This document shows positions 57,945 to 64,000 of a stretch of DNA of 64,000 nucleotides, in pieces. A program made the translations under genes and the position numbers. Position 1 is the first letter of the stretch. Each line of letters starts with the position of its first letter. This DNA comes from Tolypocladium sp. Sup5 PDA-1 (Eukaryota; Ascomycota; Sordariomycetes; Hypocreales; Ophiocordycipitaceae), in NCBI GenBank assembly GCA_000750105.3, contig JPHH03000009.1:1-64000 (forward strand). Direction: 5' to 3'. A model generated the notes under the pieces. It was given only the letters and a program-made list of their open reading frames with translations. It was not told where the DNA came from and made no database searches.

Positions 57945-59849
57945 CTAAGCTATGCTCCCCTTTCCACGTGATCTAAGCTGACCGTCCTTCTTCGCTAGAT
58001 GCAATCGGCGTTTCCACTTCGTGCGGCTCTTTTTCATCGCCCGCTGCGTCCGTTCAAGCGGATAATTAATTGGGGATTCTCCGCCAGTGAAAATCATGAA
58101 ATCGTATAGGAAAGCCCCGATGAAAGCACCAGTCAGCGAGCCCGCCCACGGGCCGTAGAACCAGTACGGGTTCAGAAACAGGTCTTTAGGGTATCCCAGC
58201 GCGAGGAGGGCGAGTCGCGGACCGAAATCACGGGTCGGGTTCAGCGCTGCACCAGTCTGATAGGCGAAGGCGATGCTCAGGCAGGTGATGACGAGACCGA
58301 TGATGAGCGAGTTCATGCCCGCGCCTGGCGGCGCGTTTTGGTCATCGCCCAGCGCCAGAACGGTGACGACGAGAAAGACAGTTGCCAGGAACTCGTTAAA
58401 GAAAGCCGTTGCAGGGCCAATCCATTCCTCCCGCTGACTGGTGACAAAGCTATTGGTGACGCCAGTGTCTGAATTCGTGATAAGATATTGGTGGATCGAG
58501 GCGGAGTAGAGCCCATACGCGGTCAGACCGGCACAGAATGCGCCAATTAATTGCGCTGCGAAATATTCGGGCATCTTGCGCTTAGGAAAACCTCGATAGA
58601 ACCATAGCATGACCGTGATAGACGGGTTGAGGTGGGCACCCGACACGCCACCAGATATATAAATGGCGATCATGGTTGCAAACCCCCAGGCCCAGTCGGT
58701 GGTGTTGGGATTGCCTGAAGCAGCGACGGTCACAGCAAGATCCGCACAAAAGCCAATCGTTAGCTGAACGAAGACCGCCAGAGCCTCGGCAAGGGCTTCT
58801 CGATGGTGAGTACGGATGACAGACCAGGCTGTGTGGTTGTTGTGCACCTCCTTCTCGACAAGATCTTGCACGAGCGGGTGCAAGTCCTCCGGGTAAGCCG
58901 ACTCTTGGAGATCAGAAATACCAGGGTCTTGTTCAACTTGGTCATCCGAGCGCCACGGTGGCTCTTCAGGCGCGGGTGGAAGGGACTCGCCACTCGGGTA
59001 CTGCTGCTTCCTCTGAGAGTCATCCTTTGCTTCTGACTCCCTTTCAGGGACCGTTGACAGTCGGTCTTCGAGTACATCCCAGGCTGAGGGGCGCTGTTCG
59101 CGGCCCGATGATGTCCGAGAAAGGCGTGACTGCTTCCTGGAGACCGTATCGCCGGTCAAAATTTTGTTGATAAAGTTGTTTTCGCGCTGCAGTCGGGCAT
59201 CCTCGACCTGCGCCGCCATTTTGCGCGGGTTGGCGTGCATGTCAATCTGGCCCTGCTCTAGATCATTAGGATCCACGTCCAGTCCCTGTTTCTGCGAGTT
59301 TTCAGCCGGCAACTGGGCCTTTGCACAGCTCTCCAGCACCTCCTCCCTGGTCGGCACCATGCCTGGCCGCACCACACGCGGCAGCGGTTTGGCCAAACTC
59401 CATACCGGCTTCGCGTTGGAGGGCTGATCGTAGGATGGATTGAGGTCGGCGTAGCCAGGCTGTACGAAGGGCTCGTGAGACCGCTGTAGGTTGCTGGTGT
59501 CGTCTGGGCCAGCAAGTGTAAACTGCCCCTGCGTCCTCTCCGCGAGCGTTGTTCGGGGACCAAGACTGGGGACTCTGTTGCCGCTCCGTGGCGAGACTGC
59601 CGAGCTCCGGCGGCGTATGCCTGCATTGTCCCGGCACTCGTCAACACCAGAGACTATCCTGGCAGGCGAGGGAAAGCCCCTCTCGCCATATGCGTCTCGT
59701 GAGCTCCTGGTCGGCGAGGTTGGTGCCCCCTCGGCCCCATCTTTGGATCCAGGCTACAATATAGCACAACGATGTCAGAATATTTTCCCTGGTGTCCACG
59801 TAGTTTAACTTACATCGGCCCTCGACTCCCTTCTACCATCCTCTGCCAT
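57945..59849 (-). CDS. Aquaglyceroporin with long N-terminal cytosolic extension
   Basis: Exons on the minus strand are 59849-59814 (12 codons) and 59753-57945, giving 614 residues. The 60-bp intron has clean GTAAGT and TTGTAG borders. About 330 N-terminal residues are polar and probably cytosolic, with blocks (AKPVWSLAKPLPRVVRPGMVP) known to me from Fps1/Yfl054c-type channels. The MIP core has six membrane helices. The two pore loops read HLNPSITV and AALNPTRDFGPR. The Ala of the usual NPA is replaced by Ser and Thr, and the Asp after the second motif is the glycerol-channel mark. It should move glycerol or other small polyols and metalloids across the plasma membrane. The C-terminal tail is strongly basic. 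The first exon is easily missed because it is so short. Confidence 0.9.
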
Positions 59850-60100
59850 ATTTACTCCGTACAGTATAGACTATCTCCGTTATTCACAGGCGGCTTTAAG
59901 AGTCGGTCGTAAGGAATGAATAGGGATAAAAGACGAGACCAGCACAATCCCTTAGAGTCAAATCGCGAGGAACCACAGCGAGGGCAGTTCGACAAAACAC
60001 CCAAGAAAGCAACATGCTGGCACAGGGGAAAGAAGTCATGTTATGGTTTAATTCTCATCGAAACACCCCCTGTCTCAACTAGCATTCCTGACGTATTCTT

Positions 60101-60214
60101 GGAGCTCTGAAGTGGTGGAGGGAGTGGTGGCTCTTTTCGCACTTGTTGACGTTGTTGTGCATAAGAGAGTGGACTCGGTGGAGCACGGCTAGCAGACCGC
60201 AGTCAATGAGGCCA
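60101..60214. repeat. Duplicated block, copy 1
   Basis: Runs from GGAGCTCTGAAG to AATGAGGCCA. It shares the core GACGTTGTTGTGCAT and AGCAGACCGCAG with copy 2 at 60704-60804, in the same orientation, with scattered substitutions and small indels. Confidence 0.7.
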
Positions 60215-60703
60215 AAACCTTTTGTTGTCCCCGCTGGGGTTCCTGGCACGACCCACCAGCAGCGGCGAAGTTTGCCTTGATTGTCCCGAGGATCCTGAGT
60301 CGAATTTATTGATCGACAGGAATATACGTATGTATATAGTCGTCTACGTCAGAGAGTGCCGATATACCCGCTGATTCGTCTCGAGGCTGGCTTTTGTTCT
60401 CGCACGCCCATGTAGTACATTCGATTGTTTGGTTAACTACTTGTGTTTCAGTACATACCCGTCCCCCTTCCGTGCGTCACTACCGGCACTGCTGATTCCT
60501 AACTCAGTACGGAGTACTAAAGAAAAGAGTGTAGAGTAACCTAATTAGATCAGGCCTTTAATACCCGACGAAAATAAACCTTGCTATTAAAGAAAAGAGA
60601 CCGTATTAATGGAGAAGTTGCTTTGGCTTTATACAGTAAGTGCTCAGTACGGCGAGATAACGCGTAACCCTATCTATCTCCGCCAATAACATCCCCTCTT
60701 TTG

Positions 60704-60804
60704 GGAGCTTTGAAGCGGTAGAGGGAACAGTGGACTCTTCACGCAATTGACGTTGTTGTGCATTAGAGCGGAGCACTGCTAGCAGACCGCAGACGATGAG
60801 GCCA
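60704..60804. repeat. Duplicated block, copy 2
   Basis: Direct, diverged copy of 60101-60214, about 600 bp away. Origin unknown. Confidence 0.7.
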
Positions 60805-61312
60805 AGGAAGTCTGCTGTAAACATTTTACGACGTCCCTCCGGCCCGCACAGCGTGGCGAGCACCATAGGGCTGATGTCACGGTCGCTCAGGGGCAGACGT
60901 CCACCGTCTCACGGAGGGTTGTGCGGTCCGATATAGGGCATAGTCCCGCAATGGCACAATCTGCGTCATGCGGCTCGCCCTCGAGACGCTTGCGCAAGGG
61001 CCCGGCGCTGTCCTCAAGCAGGCGCTCATTCAAGGAAGACTACAGCTAACAAAGCACGGAATGTTGAATCCCGCCGCCAGGTGGATACCTGTCCATGCAG
61101 TGAGACGGCGGGATTTAATGTCCCGTTACAAAACCCGCCGTCAACTAATGCACACCTCATAGTTGCCTACCCAAATCCTCTTCTTTCACCATACATCCGC
61201 CGTAAAAACGCATTAGATCCTATTTATCTCCGGATATTAATTGAAATCCCAGACACCCTCGTGGCGCCCATTGACCTTACCTAATCAGCGGCCGGGTGGT
61301 GCCGCCGCCGCC

Positions 61313-63382
61313 ATGAATCCCGACCACACCACCTCCGCCGTCCGGGAGTCCGCGCCGTACGGAAAGGCATGTATCGGCTGCTCCAAAGCCAAGTGCAGGT
61401 GCATCTTACGGGGAGATGGGCTCGGCTGCGAGCGATGTTATCGCCTGGGCAGAGACTGCCAGCCTTCACTGGTGGTGAGAAAACGACTGGCTAGGAAGCC
61501 AGCTCACAGGACGGCACATCTTGAGGAGAAGCTTCATGATCTGGTTACTTTACTCAAGTCACAAGCTTCTGGAGGCTCAAAGACACCCGTATCAGAAGAT
61601 GGTTCTCGAGGGCGAAGTCAGGTGAACGGTGCTAGTCTTGATGGATTTGCGATGGCAAGGGAGCTTGGACCAGCTTTACCACTGGACAGGCAACATCAGC
61701 AGTCCCAGGATACAAGAGACGTTGAAACGTCAACAAGATCGCCAGATCCGTCATTATTCTACCTGACTCCCCAAGGGAGCGATTCACCGTTCCCACCTGA
61801 GCCCTCTCCATCCCAGGCCGAACAGTATCTTCAAACATTTCGGAATCATCATCTACGGACCTTTCCATTCGTCCACATTCCATCCCAAACAACGTGAGCA
61901 ATCCATTGACTATTTTTGGGAGGGGGAAGAACTAAGAATGTTCCAAGTGCCGCTGAACTACAGCACGATTGGCCATTCCTGTGGCTCAACATCCGAGCCA
62001 GCTGCTGCAAATCCTCCATGGAGCAACGAGCCCTCGAGCTCAAGATCCGCGAGATTGTCGCGCAGAAAATGCTTGTGGATCTAGAAAGAAACCTGGATTT
62101 GCTTCTAGGACTGATCGCTTATCTTAGCTGGTTAGCCGCTCAAGTCCCGTTTCCAAATGGTATAGTTCTGACAAGAATCATGACAGGGCCGCTGAGAAGT
62201 ATCGGGGAAAGCCACTGCTCAGCGCCTTCTCGAATCTCGCCATGTCATTGCTGTTTGACCTACGGCTTGATAGGAGCTCGCAAGAGATGCCTTGCCGGGA
62301 GATCAACGTGTGCAAGGCGTACAGCTTCCCCATCAAGCAGATCGTCCTGGCAGTGAACCGCACCAACGTGGAACGGAGGGCCGTACTGGGATGCTATGTG
62401 GTGTCCGCAACGTAAGCAGAAACCCCCCTTTAGTTTAATGATTACTCTAAAACGCGCGGGCGTAGAATCGCTTGGTTCCTCAAGAACAGGCCGGTGGGAT
62501 GGACAGCCTATATGGAAGATTGCCTACGACACCTATCAGAACACCCCGAAGCGCCTGGGGATTCTGTGCTGGTGGCTATTGCCAGGCTCTTCAAACTCAT
62601 CGAGGACCTGCACTCAGTTTCGACTTGGCGGCAGATTGAGTCCCCGCCAACGCAGTCAACTCCCCCGCAAGCTATCTATGTCAAGGGACTAGGGGCAATG
62701 CTGGACGATATTAAGAGAATGACTCCTCCGGAAGTCCTAAACAACAGTAAGTTGGCTGCATATCCTTGAAATCAATCACTAGCTCACCGGAGTAGAAATC
62801 GTTATATCCTACTTGTCCATGACAGAAGCATTGATCAATGAGCTGCCGCTGTATCCCCCGGAAAACCCCTCGTCCGTACCCGGTTGCGCCGACTTGGAGA
62901 GGGCAGAGTGCTTCTACACATGCCTTCAATCGCTCAAGCGCTGCATCGACAACGCCTTCACATTCACGCCCGAGGAAATATTTAGCCATCCTATGCCCTT
63001 ACATCTACACTTCAGCCGCTGCACACATATCCTTTACCGCCTCTCCCTCATGGACGACCCGGCATGGGACCGCGTCGCCATATCTCGCACCGTCGATCTC
63101 CTAAGTACTGTCGAGCGTTGCGCTGCGCTATATGAAGCCGTCCCGACAGCAGTCGGCCTGGAGACTGACGGGAATGACATCTTCACGAGGGCGGCCGAAG
63201 TATTGAGGGCAACTGTGCCAATGTGGCGCAAGGCACTGGAAGAGTCGGGCGCGATCCCCGGAGCCGCGGCGGCCCATGCCGAGGACGCGGCCGCCGAGGT
63301 GGGACAGGGCGACATGGCGCCGATGGATCTTTCGGCGGATGGGTGGTTTACGGACATTTTTTCGATCTGTGGCACATTTTAG
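61313..63382 (+). CDS. Zn2Cys6 transcription factor, five exons
   Basis: Exons 61313-61893, 61948-62130, 62187-62411, 62466-62746 and 62796-63382 give 618 residues. Introns are 54, 56, 54 and 49 bp, all GT-AG, and every junction keeps the frame. The zinc cluster uses Cys20, 23, 30, 39, 42 and 49, with an extra Cys28. A short coiled coil follows (HLEEKLHDLVTLLKSQ). The central part has the regulator-family pattern (DWPFLWLNIRASCCKSS, then FSNLAMSLLFDLRL). The C-terminal half ends in an acidic, Ala-rich tail with FTDIFSICGTF. An in-frame ATG 72 bp upstream is possible, but 61313 sits in a better context (CGCCATGA). Target genes are unknown. The gene that begins at 63929 on the same strand is one candidate. 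Confidence 0.87.
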
Positions 63383-63928
63383 CGTAGCCTTGTATCACCA
63401 CGGAAATAAATGGCCAGATTCATGTCTTACGCAGAACCTGTCCTCGCTATCTTCGTGACTGTTAGACGGCCAGATTATTGCCCCGAGAAACGAGGTATTG
63501 GGATCCTCTCGGAAGAGAACGGCGGGATTCAAGACGGAGTTCCTACAACACCCCACTGCGCCGTAGGATTGCTTACAAGCTCGCCGACACGGGTTGGCGT
63601 CGAAAATATGAGCGGCGCAGAGTGTGTATAACCCCCTGCTCTGCGGCCGAATGACTGGTGCCGTGGTGACTCCGCCCGGAGTTCGGGTTTCGCGCGGAGT
63701 ACGTTCAGCCTCAGGATCAGATTTGATGCATTGCTGACATTCAACATTGTCAGAATAAATCTACAAGGAATGGGCTGAAGGTGAAATCCAAAAGTCGATC
63801 TTGTTTTGCAGCAGCTGCTCCAGGCTTGTCGAGCTCTCTTCTTCAAGCGATTTTCGGCCACTGCTACGGACTACAGCGAACTTGCAGCGCTAAACGACCT
63901 CCACCCGAGCGTCCATCCGTCGCGCACC
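63383..63928. other. Intergenic, promoter of the last gene
   Basis: Holds the palindrome at 63669-63682 and a second CGGAGT at about 63699. No gene supported. Confidence 0.5.
63669..63682. promoter_or_regulatory. CCG/CGG palindrome, possible Zn2Cys6 operator
   Basis: ACTCCG-CC-CGGAGT is a perfect 14-bp palindrome of CCG/CGG half-sites, about 250 bp upstream of the ATG at 63929. A third CGGAGT follows 17 bp downstream. The arrangement suits a dimeric Zn2Cys6 regulator such as the one encoded just upstream. Confidence 0.45.
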
Positions 63929-64000
63929 ATGGCCGCCCGCGAGCCAGAAGAGAAGCTGACCGGCTCGTCGTCGACGCCTGACGATGTGACTCTCCAAGAT
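63929..64000 (+). CDS. 5' end of a gene leaving the window
   Basis: ATG in a strong context (CACCATGG) opens a frame of 24 codons (start MAAREPEEKLTGSSST) that is still open at the window edge. The start is polar, acidic and Ser/Thr-rich, as in the cytosolic N-terminus of many transporters, but nothing allows a function call. Confidence 0.5.
   Translation, partial: MAAREPEEKLTGSSSTPDDVTLQD

Larger units (their letters stand above)
59850..61312. other. Divergent intergenic region with a duplicated block
   Basis: Contains the promoters of the aquaglyceroporin and the next regulator plus two diverged copies of one segment (separate entries). A short minus-strand frame at 60866-60606 covers the second copy but has no start, family or intact match in the first. 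Confidence 0.5.

Overview
The window is nuclear DNA of a filamentous ascomycete. The evidence is short GT-AG introns of about 50-100 bp with CTAAC/CTGAC-type branch sites, Zn2Cys6 regulators, a fungal non-reducing polyketide synthase, hybrid histidine kinases, NACHT and CbxX-type relics, and repeats scarred by RIP-like C-to-T mutation. I cannot name the species. Many genes below were assembled by joining exons by eye, and the exon coordinates are given in each entry.

Layout. 1-4.2 kb: a retroelement on the minus strand, destroyed by RIP, with no open frame left. 4.5 kb: a palindromic MITE-like element. 4.7-17.2 kb: a polyketide locus with a four-exon Zn2Cys6 regulator, a broken flavin monooxygenase and an intact 2743-residue SAT-KS-AT-PT-ACP-CMeT-R synthase that should release an aromatic aldehyde. 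17.9-27 kb: an accessory zone of broken genes (NACHT/CbxX chimera, PIF1-like helicase end, C2H2 fragment, Myb/SANT-like gene with a stop). It also holds one apparently intact five-exon gene for a small secreted eight-cysteine protein. 27.4-28.4 kb: an ApaH-like phosphatase. 30.2-37.3 kb: two divergently transcribed hybrid histidine kinases, one intact (PAS type) and one HAMP-repeat (OS-1/Nik1 type) interrupted by a stop codon. 39.1-53.6 kb: an NADPH-P450 reductase paralogue, a Dal5-type transporter, a fused 5-oxoprolinase/hydantoinase, a Zn2Cys6 regulator and a cytochrome P450. Together these look like a catabolic or detoxification cluster for an N-heterocycle or lactam. 56.0-64 kb: a nitroreductase-like gene, a likely solo LTR, an aquaglyceroporin with a long N-terminal tail, a duplicated intergenic block, a five-exon Zn2Cys6 regulator and the first 24 codons of a gene leaving the window.

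Two themes stand out. First, RIP-type nonsense changes (CAA to TAA, TGG to TAG, CAG to TAG) appear in otherwise well-preserved reading frames as well as in the transposon. Second, the P450/reductase/oxoprolinase/transporter/regulator set forms a coherent pathway hypothesis: P450 oxidation of a ring to a lactam or imide, then ATP-dependent ring opening. No rRNA, tRNA or CRISPR array was found.
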